Positions 8,065-15,149 of a stretch of DNA of 21,528 nt are shown here, one piece after another. Position 1 is the stretch's first letter, and the number at the start of each line of letters is the position of its first letter. The DNA lies in NCBI GenBank assembly GCA_937982515.1, contig CALJMB010000148.1:1-21528 (forward strand), in the 5' to 3' direction. Source of the stretch: an uncultured Balneolaceae bacterium (GTDB taxonomy: Bacteria; Bacteroidota; Rhodothermia; Balneolales; Balneolaceae). The notes under the pieces are model-generated. The model did no database searches. It had not been told where the DNA came from and saw nothing but the letters and a program-made list of their open reading frames with translations. The translations under genes and the position numbers were made by a program.

Positions 8065-8656
8065 AACCCTTGGAAAAAGCTTTGTACCCTCCTGAAAACC
8101 CGAAAATAAGACTACCTGAAGGAGATGAATAAAGTTAAAGTTTGTAATTTTATGAAGGCAAAAACTATAAGTATATTTGTTAAAATTAAAGGATAAGTGA
8201 TGAAAAAAATGATTATTAAAATATATTAATAATTCTTTCTAACTCTTTTCTTATTAACAGCTATGAAGAAGGAATTAACAGGCTGTTCTGTACAGCAGAA
8301 TAATTTGGAGACTAAATCTGTGTTTGTTCCGTGAAATTTGTGCGAAGGGACGCGACAGCGGCAGGAACAAAACTACAAGAGGAGTGTATGCCCGCATGGG
8401 GGTAAGATAAAGGGAGTAACAAACTATTTCAGATTTTACAAGATGTGGTCACGATCAGAATGTAAATTCTATGATTATGAGACTTTTAAATAATGTACCG
8501 ACAGGAGCCAAATAGTCTGGTGTCAAAATACATTGGATCAATCCTCTGATATTATGGGTTAAAAGAGCTGTCGCTTCGAGTATGCCGAATGGTCAATAAC
8601 CACAGTGGGTTGTGTATAACATAACAACTAATCATCTAAAATATCTTTAGCCAATT
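8065..8656. other. Long AT-rich intergenic gap with inverted repeats
   Basis: No supported gene on either strand; only open frames of under 25 codons were seen. The gap holds a small hairpin (GCTGT 8282-8286, ACAGC 8292-8296) and, just after it, 8-base inverted arms TTTGTTCC (8323-8330) and GGAACAAA (8364-8371) enclosing a GC-richer 33-base segment. This could be an RNA element, an operator or an old repeat. It lies between the start of the minus-strand MFS gene and the first of two small plus-strand genes, so promoters for both directions are expected here. Confidence 0.45.
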
Positions 8657-8824
8657 ATGAAAAAATCAGATTTTTTTTTTCTGATAGCTGCCATTGTGTC
8701 AATGATTCTGTCGGTATACTTGTGGTTTAACGGCAGTAAAGAAGGAGGATTATTCACAGCTATGTGGGTGCCAACTTTAATAGGATTCGGAATCTACTTA
8801 AAACTGATATACCGGGAGGTTTGA
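8657..8824 (+). CDS. Small two-helix membrane protein (55 aa)
   Basis: A 55-residue open frame beginning MKKSDFFFLIAAIV. It contains two hydrophobic segments (about 6-23 and 34-51) separated by a short polar turn, FNGSKEGG, and ends with basic residues. The hydrophobic/polar pattern, the WVPTLIGFGIY block, and the one-base gap to the next frame (TGA-A-ATG) argue that it is real. I have no firm functional assignment; small WVP-containing membrane proteins occur in marine bacteria, but this is from memory only. No clear Shine-Dalgarno sequence precedes the ATG. The poly-T tract (8671-8680) encodes three Phe codons and could be prone to slippage. Confidence 0.6.
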   Translation: MKKSDFFFLIAAIVSMILSVYLWFNGSKEGGLFTAMWVPTLIGFGIYLKLIYREV

Positions 8825-8825
8825 A

Positions 8826-9002
8826 ATGGATGAAGAACTAATGTGGATGCTTATTTTTGGGACCTTTGTAACCGTCATTTTTATCATAGGTGTGTACTAT
8901 ACATTATCAGAATTCCATACTATGAAAGAATCCGATCAAAGAAGGGAAGATGAGGAAAAAGAGGAGGCAAGAATAGATCAGAAAGGCATGAGAAAAAGAT
9001 GA
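8826..9002 (+). CDS. Small single-pass membrane protein with charged tail (58 aa)
   Basis: A 58-residue protein with a short acidic N-terminus (MDEEL), one membrane helix (about 7-28) and a highly charged, probably helical C-terminal half rich in Glu, Lys and Arg. A good Shine-Dalgarno sequence GGAGGT (8815-8820) sits 5 bases before the ATG, inside the end of the preceding small gene, and the two frames are one base apart, so they are probably co-translated. The layout (short N-terminus, helix, charged tail) is typical of small accessory subunits of membrane complexes, but no partner can be named. Function unknown. Confidence 0.65.
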   Translation: MDEELMWMLIFGTFVTVIFIIGVYYTLSEFHTMKESDQRREDEEKEEARIDQKGMRKR

Positions 9003-9112
9003 GTAGACGGGTTAAATGGATATACTTTGTCCCATAAAACGTGAAGCCTTTCATATAGCATACAAGGGCAGTATATGTGCACAAATGATAATATTGACGT
9101 TTGGGAGATGTA

Positions 9113-9817
9113 ATGGAATTTAAAAGAAGGCTAAAAAATATAGATTCAGACCTCCGTCTGGATTGGCTGCATAAAGACGGACCTCCTGATGCCCTAAGAG
9201 GCCCGTACAACTGGCTGGTGCAAGCTGAAAAACCGTTCCGGGAAGCAACGGGCTATCGCTTTCGAAGTGGATTAGCCATAATTATTTGCCTGTTCATGCC
9301 AGTGCTGTGGTATATCAACCAACAACTGTCTGCTCTCGCCGATACTCCGAAAAAGCCGGGGAATAATCTTATCCAGATTCTGCCAGGTGGCTATGCCACG
9401 CCCTCCTTTCCGCTTGTTACCAGAAAGTCTGATCCTGCGGAAGCCGGTAAAACAACATTGGCCGAATACATCGGCGCATTCAACACTTCGGTTTACGCCG
9501 GCCGATATTCTAGTGACCAGATCAGTGCGTTTTATTATATCGGCATACCTGTGGATTACCTGAATAAATTGCAGTCAGGCGGTTATTTGCAAGAATTAAC
9601 CTTTCCTGCAATCATTGCCTGCTATAAGGCAGGCATAACGGTAGATTATCTCGACCAGATGAAAGAAAATGGATTCCTGAGACTTTTTCCCTATTCGGCT
9701 TTCGCCGCTTTTTATGATAACGGCGTATCCGTTGACTTTTTGCAAAAATTGAAAGAAAAAGACCTTTTAGAAGATCTTACCTTCGTAGATGTCTTGGTGA
9801 TGTTCAAACACCAATAG
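9113..9817 (+). CDS. One-pass membrane protein with three ~30-residue tandem repeats
   Basis: A 234-residue protein of unknown function. Residues 1-50 are charged and probably cytoplasmic, 52-69 form a membrane helix, 70-130 are a linker, and the rest is built from tandem repeats: 135-164, 165-194 and 195-224, with a fourth started at 225-234. Each unit has the pattern A-x-Y/F-x-x-G-I/V-x-V-D-Y/F-L...L, seen in GIPVDYL, GITVDYL and GVSVDFL. The basic N-terminus suggests that the repeat domain lies outside the cytoplasm. I chose the ATG at 9113, preceded 5 bases upstream by GGGAG (9103-9107); a TTG at 9101 would add four residues. It follows the two small membrane genes by 110 bases in the same direction and might belong with them. 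The repeat resembles helical solenoids, but I cannot match it to a named family. Confidence 0.85.
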   Translation: MEFKRRLKNIDSDLRLDWLHKDGPPDALRGPYNWLVQAEKPFREATGYRFRSGLAIIICLFMPVLWYINQQLSALADTPKKPGNNLIQILPGGYATPSFPLVTRKSDPAEAGKTTLAEYIGAFNTSVYAGRYSSDQISAFYYIGIPVDYLNKLQSGGYLQELTFPAIIACYKAGITVDYLDQMKENGFLRLFPYSAFAAFYDNGVSVDFLQKLKEKDLLEDLTFVDVLVMFKHQ

Positions 9818-9848
9818 GAAATCGATAAATTATTACACTGGCAGAAAT

Positions 9849-9980
9849 TTACATTATGATGATAAGGAAGAAGAGAACGGCTAATGTAATTAACGCTTCC
9901 AACATAAGGTCTTCTTCACGAATAAAGTCGGTAAGAAAGGTAATGCCGGTGCTAATGATATTTGTTAATTGATTTTTCAT
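9849..9980 (-). CDS. Possible small membrane protein (43 aa)
   Basis: A 43-residue open frame on the minus strand: an N-terminal amphipathic stretch (MKNQLTNIISTGITFL), an acidic centre (FIREEDLMLEA) and a C-terminal hydrophobic helix ending LFFLIIIM. The protein-like pattern and slightly higher GC than the surrounding AT-rich DNA support it, but there is no Shine-Dalgarno sequence and no homologue that I recognise. It is the only candidate gene between 9817 and 10290. It may be a chance frame. Confidence 0.35.
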   Translation of the reverse strand: MKNQLTNIISTGITFLTDFIREEDLMLEALITLAVLFFLIIIM

Positions 9981-10289
9981 ATCATTGAAATTTATTTTCT
10001 AAGTACATTATACCATCTGCTAATATACAAGAGTAAGAAAGGCAGGATTTGTTACAGATTTTATAATTATTTTTTAATTAATAGCTATTTGAGCTTTCTG
10101 GCCTCGCTTATTCTTTATTCTGTGGATATTTTATTCCGGCAACTATCTGGCTATTTGAAGAAATTTTGTGAATATTAGCAGCTTTCTTTCACTCTTCCAT
10201 ATAATCTGTATCTTTGCAGATACATCAAGAGCTGCTTATTTACGCATAACATTCAAAATCAAGTATTCCGTTTTTAATACCTGGCACAC
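9981..10289. other. AT-rich intergenic region upstream of rmuC
   Basis: A 69-codon plus-strand frame (9969-10178) crosses this stretch, but its translation is dominated by Ile, Leu, Tyr, Phe and Lys as expected of AT-rich non-coding DNA, and it has no ribosome site. I see no other gene. The only recognisable element is the promoter-like TATCTTTG at 10209. Confidence 0.5.
10209..10216 (+). promoter_or_regulatory. Candidate Bacteroidota-type -7 element of rmuC
   Basis: TATCTTTG is an exact match to the TAnnTTTG -7 consensus known from Bacteroidota, 74 bases before the rmuC ATG. The upstream -33 position offers only a weak TTTC-rich stretch (10183-10190), so this is a tentative call. Confidence 0.35.
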
Positions 10290-11612
10290 ATGGAATTTAT
10301 TTCAATACTTTATATCCTCGTAGGCTTTATATTCGGCTATTTAATTCTGTACTTCCGCGGGAAGAGTGAGTCGTCACGAATGGAGGAGCGCATAACCAAT
10401 CTTTCCGTGCAACTGGATGATGCAGAGGTAGAACTTAAACAGGCTGAGCAACGGGCTGTAGAAGCCGAAAAGCAGCTGGCCGAGCGCAATGCCGATTACC
10501 GGAATCTCAGAGAACGCCTTCACGAACAAAAAAAAGAGATGCAGGAACTCCAGAAGCGCTTTAAAGACGAATTTGAGAACCTGGCAAATAAAATACTTGA
10601 AGAGAAGTCACAGAAGTTTACCGAGCAGAACAGGGAAAAACTGGATCAACTGTTGAAGCCGCTTGGGGAAAAGATGGATGAATTCAGAAAGAGGGTGGAG
10701 GAGTCACATAAGGAAGATATTAAGGGTCGCAGCGCTTTGGAACAGCATCTGAAACAGCTCCAGGAGCTTAACCAGCAGATGAGTGAAGAAACAAAAAACC
10801 TGACCAAAGCCCTGAAAGGAGAATCTAAAACCCAGGGGAGCTGGGGTGAAGTAATCTTACAACGGATCCTGGAAAAATCCGGATTGGTTAAGGGTCGTGA
10901 GTACGATATTCAGGAGCATCATATAACTGATGACGGACGGCGACTGCAGCCAGACGTAGTGGTACATCTTCCGGATGAAAAGAAGCTGGTCATAGATTCC
11001 AAAGTTTCACTTACAGCTTATGAACGCTGTATTTCTGCCGAGAGTAAAGAGGGGAGGCTCCAGGCACTGAAGCAACACGTCACATCCCTGCGTAATCATG
11101 TTAAGGGACTCAGCAGCAAGAACTATCAGAAATTGTATGGCGGGAGTAGCCCGGATTTTGTACTTATGTTCGTTCCCATTGAATCGGCTTTCGGGCTGGC
11201 GCTTCAGCACGATAGTAATCTGTACTACGAAGCCTTCGAAAAGAATATCGTTATTGTAAGTCCTTCTACTTTGCTGGCTACCCTGGCCACTATAGACAAT
11301 GTCTGGAAGCAGGAATACCAGAATAAAAATGCTATGGAGATTGCAGAGCGCGGCGGCGCCTTGTATGACAAATTTGTGTTATTTATTGAGAGCATGAAGG
11401 ATATCGGGCAACGTATCCGCCAGACACAGGAAAGCTATAATCAAGCCATGAGCCGCCTTTCAGCCGGACAGGGTAATGTGGTACGCCAGGTAGAAATGCT
11501 AAGAGAATTGGGAGCCAAAGTAAGCAAGACGCTGCCGGGTGAACTTACGGCGCTTAAACAACTGGAAGATGGCCACCATGACGGAGAGCAGAAACCGGAA
11601 GAGGCATCTTAG
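10290..11612 (+). CDS. rmuC: DNA recombination protein RmuC homologue
   Basis: A 440-residue protein with an N-terminal membrane anchor (about 4-22), a long coiled coil (about 28-180, rich in Glu, Gln, Lys and Arg) and a C-terminal RmuC domain (PF02646, about 180-400). The domain opens with the signature GSWGEVIL (183-190) and contains PDVVVHLPDEKKLVIDSKVS, which resembles the restriction-endonuclease-fold core, as well as ALATIDNVWKQE-like sequence around 330-345. RmuC homologues limit DNA inversion and rearrangement at short inverted repeats, and the fold suggests nuclease activity. Length and layout are normal. It has its own upstream region and converges on the MutS-like gene with 24 bases between stops. 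The anchored topology would place the nuclease domain at the inner face of the membrane. Confidence 0.94.
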   Translation: MEFISILYILVGFIFGYLILYFRGKSESSRMEERITNLSVQLDDAEVELKQAEQRAVEAEKQLAERNADYRNLRERLHEQKKEMQELQKRFKDEFENLANKILEEKSQKFTEQNREKLDQLLKPLGEKMDEFRKRVEESHKEDIKGRSALEQHLKQLQELNQQMSEETKNLTKALKGESKTQGSWGEVILQRILEKSGLVKGREYDIQEHHITDDGRRLQPDVVVHLPDEKKLVIDSKVSLTAYERCISAESKEGRLQALKQHVTSLRNHVKGLSSKNYQKLYGGSSPDFVLMFVPIESAFGLALQHDSNLYYEAFEKNIVIVSPSTLLATLATIDNVWKQEYQNKNAMEIAERGGALYDKFVLFIESMKDIGQRIRQTQESYNQAMSRLSAGQGNVVRQVEMLRELGAKVSKTLPGELTALKQLEDGHHDGEQKPEEAS

Positions 11613-11636
11613 AATCAGAAGTCGTTTTCCGGCCCC

Positions 11637-13475
11637 TTAATCCTTCCCCACGGGTAAGCCTTCCATCTCCATGATCTTAAGCGCGTTAGTGGTAGGACAA
11701 GGACCAGATTTTAACTTATATTCAAAACTCATTTTCCCGTTTCTTATCGTCTCTTCAAAATGCCAGTTGCTCAGAGCTGGGATTTCTTCTTCCAAACGGG
11801 CCAGTTCAAGATCGTGGGTGGAGACCAATCCTATTCCATTTTTGCCGGCTACTTCCTTCAAAAAGGCTGTACTGCCTATGAGGCGTTCCCGGTTGTTGGT
11901 GCCTTTAAAAATCTCATCCACAAAAAAGAAGAGAGGATAGCTGTGAGGGCGGCCAAGCTCATCAAGCATAGTCTTCAGGCGTTTTACTTCTGCATAGAAA
12001 TGGGAAAGGCCCTGATCAAGTGAGTCGTGTACGTTAATACTTGTAAATAACCGGAACGGGATGGTGCGGAATGCTTCTGCATTAACAGGGGCCCCGGCAA
12101 AGCAGAGTGCCAGGTTGATGCCTACCGTTCGCAGGAAGGTGCTTTTCCCTGCCATGTTAGAACCGGTAATCAGAAGTATCTCTCCGACTTCTCTGATAGT
12201 GATGTTATTGGTTACTTTCTCGGGATGGGGAATCAGAGGGTGCCCCAGCTCTGTAGCTTCAAGTACAGGGCCTGGCTCATCTTCATCAGGCACAGAAAAC
12301 GTATACTGTGGATTCAACCAGGCAAAATTAGCCATGGAGCAGAGAGCTTCGAGCTCGTAGAAGCGATCGAGCCAGGCTGTGAGTTTGGGTTCCAACTCAG
12401 ATTTGTAGTTTTGTAACCGCCAGGCAAAGTAGAGATCCCACGGTACTGTGGCATTAAGAAGAAACCAGATTATTTCACTGGCTTGTGAAGAGGCGGCAGA
12501 CGCCAGGCGAATGATCTTTCTGATATACCGGGAGGGACGTGCATCCGGATTCTGGAAAACACTGCAGAAGGTTTTCAGTACCGGTTGGTTGGTGAAGGGG
12601 TACGATTCCAGATATACAAGGACGGACCTGAATCTTGTTAACAGTTTTTCAATTTGATAGGCATCGTCGAAAAGTCCCTCAATCTTCTCGCTGTTGAAAT
12701 TATAGATCAGCAGGTAAAGGATAAAAGTAAAAAAGACGTAGGGGCCTGCCACCCCGGCCAACCACAGCAATACCAGTATGAGGTTGGTTGCCGAAAGCAA
12801 GCCCAGGATCAGCAGCGGCGGTTCGTACCGGAATTTTTTGGGGTGCCGCAGCCATTTCAACAGAGTTCCCATACTCCAGTCTTTTTCAAGCTTATGAGAC
12901 TGTACAAGAGCAGCCTTCAGGTGCAGCCTGTCCCGGAAGTGTGCCATGGGGGTAAGTTCCCGAACGATGCTGTGCCTGTGCTTTAATTCACCGGGATCCG
13001 GCTCTGTTGCAGTCAGCCATTGCCGGAGATTATCCGACCCTCCGGGATAGATAGCCGTGTCTATAAGCTGATGGAGGGAGTGGAGACCGGTAATATTCAG
13101 ATCGCTTGCGAAGGGGTGGTCTTCGTTTATTGTTGCCGGAGCCGGCTCAGGCAAATCATCCCAGTCCAGGTTCAACCTTGCCAGGTGCGTGGCGCGGATA
13201 TCTTTCCATATAGAGAACTGCTCCGTAAACGCATCAATCCTGCGATGTTGACTGACCAAAAACCCGAAAGCCAAAATAAAAGCGATAAGTGTAGCGGAAA
13301 AAAACCAGGGATTAAGAGTTTGAGCAGCTATAAAGCAGATAATTACGCCAGAAATGAAGGTCGCCAGCCGGTAGCCTGATAACCGCTTGCTTTGGCGGGA
13401 AAGAGTATCAACAGATTTCTCAAGCCGCTTGATTTGGTTGATTAGGGCGCGTTGCAGGGAAGACCTTGAATACAT
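11637..13475 (-). CDS. Membrane-embedded MutS-like ATPase
   Basis: A 612-residue protein combining MutS core and ATPase regions with predicted membrane helices. N-terminal helices lie at about 41-53 and 55-75 and a second pair at about 221-241 and 245-260. The C-terminal MutS ATPase (PF00488) has Walker A GSNMAGKST (about 438-446), the signature region DSLDQGLSHFYAEVKRL (about 484-500), Walker B FFFVDE followed by IFKGTNNRER (about 516-530), and the STHD H-loop (about 552-555). The mismatch-recognition and connector domains of MutS1 are absent, so classical mismatch repair is unlikely. A possible role is in recombination or structure recognition at the membrane. The start is ATG at 13475; a GTG directly before it would add one residue. 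It lies about 100 bases downstream of an smr gene on the same strand and probably shares its transcript. Confidence 0.9.
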   Translation of the reverse strand: MYSRSSLQRALINQIKRLEKSVDTLSRQSKRLSGYRLATFISGVIICFIAAQTLNPWFFSATLIAFILAFGFLVSQHRRIDAFTEQFSIWKDIRATHLARLNLDWDDLPEPAPATINEDHPFASDLNITGLHSLHQLIDTAIYPGGSDNLRQWLTATEPDPGELKHRHSIVRELTPMAHFRDRLHLKAALVQSHKLEKDWSMGTLLKWLRHPKKFRYEPPLLILGLLSATNLILVLLWLAGVAGPYVFFTFILYLLIYNFNSEKIEGLFDDAYQIEKLLTRFRSVLVYLESYPFTNQPVLKTFCSVFQNPDARPSRYIRKIIRLASAASSQASEIIWFLLNATVPWDLYFAWRLQNYKSELEPKLTAWLDRFYELEALCSMANFAWLNPQYTFSVPDEDEPGPVLEATELGHPLIPHPEKVTNNITIREVGEILLITGSNMAGKSTFLRTVGINLALCFAGAPVNAEAFRTIPFRLFTSINVHDSLDQGLSHFYAEVKRLKTMLDELGRPHSYPLFFFVDEIFKGTNNRERLIGSTAFLKEVAGKNGIGLVSTHDLELARLEEEIPALSNWHFEETIRNGKMSFEYKLKSGPCPTTNALKIMEMEGLPVGKD

Positions 13476-13574
13476 CACTAAGATTTTGTGTGTTAAATCG
13501 GACCGATAAAGCCCGATAGAAATTTATCTGGTTGGAACCAGGCAGAACTTAATTCAAAATTTAAAACTTAACAT

Positions 13575-13859
13575 TTAAAATTCGTTCTTTTTCAGATCCA
13601 CCAGCGTGGCTCCCCAGCCGCTCCGATCTCCCGCCAGCCGGTACTGTTCAACATGTGGGTTTCGATCGAGAAGTGCATGCACGGATCTTCTCAAAGCTCC
13701 GGTTCCCTTTCCATGTATGATCCGCAGATGATAGATGTTCTTCTCCAGACAAGCCTCTATATAGTCGGGAATCAGAGTGCCCAGATCACCCGGGCGGAAT
13801 GTATGCAGATCGAGCGTGCCATCGATGGGGAGTTCTTGCGGTTCATTTTGATCGGCCAT
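13575..13859 (-). CDS. Stand-alone Smr domain protein
   Basis: A 94-residue protein that is almost entirely one Smr domain (PF01713). It shows the LDLH motif (16-19), the central HGKGTGALR (49-57) and the final beta-strand block GWGATLVDLK (81-90). Smr domains of MutS2 and related proteins nick or cleave branched DNA, and others act on RNA. MutS2 normally carries Smr at its C-terminus; here a free Smr gene sits directly upstream of a MutS-like ATPase that lacks one, so the two may work as a split MutS2-like pair. The proteins are cytoplasmic and membrane-bound respectively. An AT-rich stretch with ATTTAAAA twice (13559 and 13573) follows the stop, with no clear terminator. Confidence 0.9.
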   Translation of the reverse strand: MADQNEPQELPIDGTLDLHTFRPGDLGTLIPDYIEACLEKNIYHLRIIHGKGTGALRRSVHALLDRNPHVEQYRLAGDRSGWGATLVDLKKNEF

Positions 13860-13990
13860 CTTACACTACAAATTACCAGGTTTACTTTGATTAGTGATGA
13901 ACTATGTACGTTCGGGTAGCATTAGTGAATGGTATATACGCTAAAATAGGTTGATAGTAACGAACAATTCACCCGGTTTTGGGCAGAGAG

Positions 13991-14036
13991 TTCATATCAG
14001 TATGAATGGGTGCCTGACCTATCACATTTTAATGTG
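13991..14036. promoter_or_regulatory. Two perfect inverted repeats in a divergent promoter region
   Basis: TTCATA (13991-13996) and TATGAA (14001-14006) flank TCAG; 17 bases later CACATT (14023-14028) and AATGTG (14031-14036) flank TT. Both lie between the divergent smr and amidoligase genes and are of operator size. They could bind a dimeric repressor or activator, or form RNA hairpins in the amidoligase leader. There is no regulator gene next to them. Confidence 0.35.
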
Positions 14037-14120
14037 TGAAATTCTTTATTCGGTTCCCAATTGAGGTTTCATAAACAAATAATTGCAGGGATTATAACAA
14101 ACCAATCATAGATAACCTGA

Positions 14121-15149
14121 ATGTCTGAGCAAAAAAAGACAAAAGATTTTTTGCCTGCTATTTTACACCGAACAGACGGCACGCTGCGAAAAGTGGGATT
14201 AGAAATAGAGTTTGCAGGCATGGAGCTTGAGGAAGCAGCCCGAATCATACAGGCATGTTATGGCGGTGAAATAATAAAGAAGCACCGGTATCAATTCGAT
14301 ATTGTTGATACCAGGTGGGGAGATTTTGAAGTGGAGCTGGATGCCCGAATTCTAAAAAAAATGGCCGTTAATAACTCTTCCCGTAAAGCCGGTATGGATA
14401 CCGATGAGCAAAAACTGATGGAATCGGTTGAAGATTTAGTGGATAAAGTGGCTAAGACTTTTATTCCTTTGGAAATTATCATGCCGCCTGTAGCCATTGA
14501 GGAGCTGGAAAAGCTGGAGCGTTTGCGTAATGCACTCCAACGCCACAAAGCTGAAGGAACGAAGGTATCATGGGTTAATGCGTTTGGATTACATATAAAT
14601 ATTGAATCACCGGATCTGAAAGTCCGGACGCTGTTAAACTACCTCCGATCCTTTCTGCTAATATACCCCTGGCTTCTGGATCGGTTAGAAGTAGATTTCT
14701 CCAGGCGGATTTCTCCATTTATAGATCCTTTCCCCAATGCCTATATCGAAATGGTGTTGAATGTGGATTATTACCCTGATTCAGAACGCTTTACAGAAGA
14801 TTATCTGGAACTTAATTCTACCCGTAACCGGCCGCTTGATATGATGCCTATTTTGGCAACACTGCATAATGAGACTGTTACAGCGGCTATGGAAGGAGAA
14901 AAGAATAAACCCCGGCCGGCTTTTCATTACAGGTTGCCCAACAGCCGGATTGATGACCCGGAGTGGAGCTTCCTGGAGGAATGGCGCTACTGGTTAATCG
15001 TGGAAAGTCTGGCTAACGATGAAGAAATGATTCGCAGATTAAGCAAGTTATATCTGATGAGGAAGGATAAGATTCTTGTTTCATTTAATAAGGAATGGGC
15101 TGAAACCATAAGTATACTGTTAGATCTTGATGAGAAGTCCGAAGCCTAA
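14121..15149 (+). CDS. Amidoligase family protein (COOH-NH2 ligase, glutamine synthetase-like fold)
   Basis: A 342-residue protein matching the Amidoligase_2 family (PF12224). Key features are GLEIEF (26-31) and FEVELD (69-74), the acidic strands that bind Mg-ATP in the glutamine-synthetase fold, then Glu118 before IMPP, FGLHINIE (155-162) with a conserved His158, and STRNRPLDMMP (233-243). The family ligates a carboxylate to an amine using ATP; substrates of most members are unknown, and proposed roles include peptide modification and small-molecule synthesis. The gene overlaps the following amidotransferase-like gene by 20 bases in another frame, which indicates an operon and coupled translation. 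The ATG lacks a strong Shine-Dalgarno sequence. The upstream gap (13860-14120) contains two palindromes that may control it. Confidence 0.88.
   Translation: MSEQKKTKDFLPAILHRTDGTLRKVGLEIEFAGMELEEAARIIQACYGGEIIKKHRYQFDIVDTRWGDFEVELDARILKKMAVNNSSRKAGMDTDEQKLMESVEDLVDKVAKTFIPLEIIMPPVAIEELEKLERLRNALQRHKAEGTKVSWVNAFGLHINIESPDLKVRTLLNYLRSFLLIYPWLLDRLEVDFSRRISPFIDPFPNAYIEMVLNVDYYPDSERFTEDYLELNSTRNRPLDMMPILATLHNETVTAAMEGEKNKPRPAFHYRLPNSRIDDPEWSFLEEWRYWLIVESLANDEEMIRRLSKLYLMRKDKILVSFNKEWAETISILLDLDEKSEA

Noticed and set aside
9969..10178. 69-codon plus-strand frame upstream of rmuC
   Set aside because: Composition is what AT-rich non-coding DNA yields; no Shine-Dalgarno sequence and no pattern beyond general hydrophobicity.
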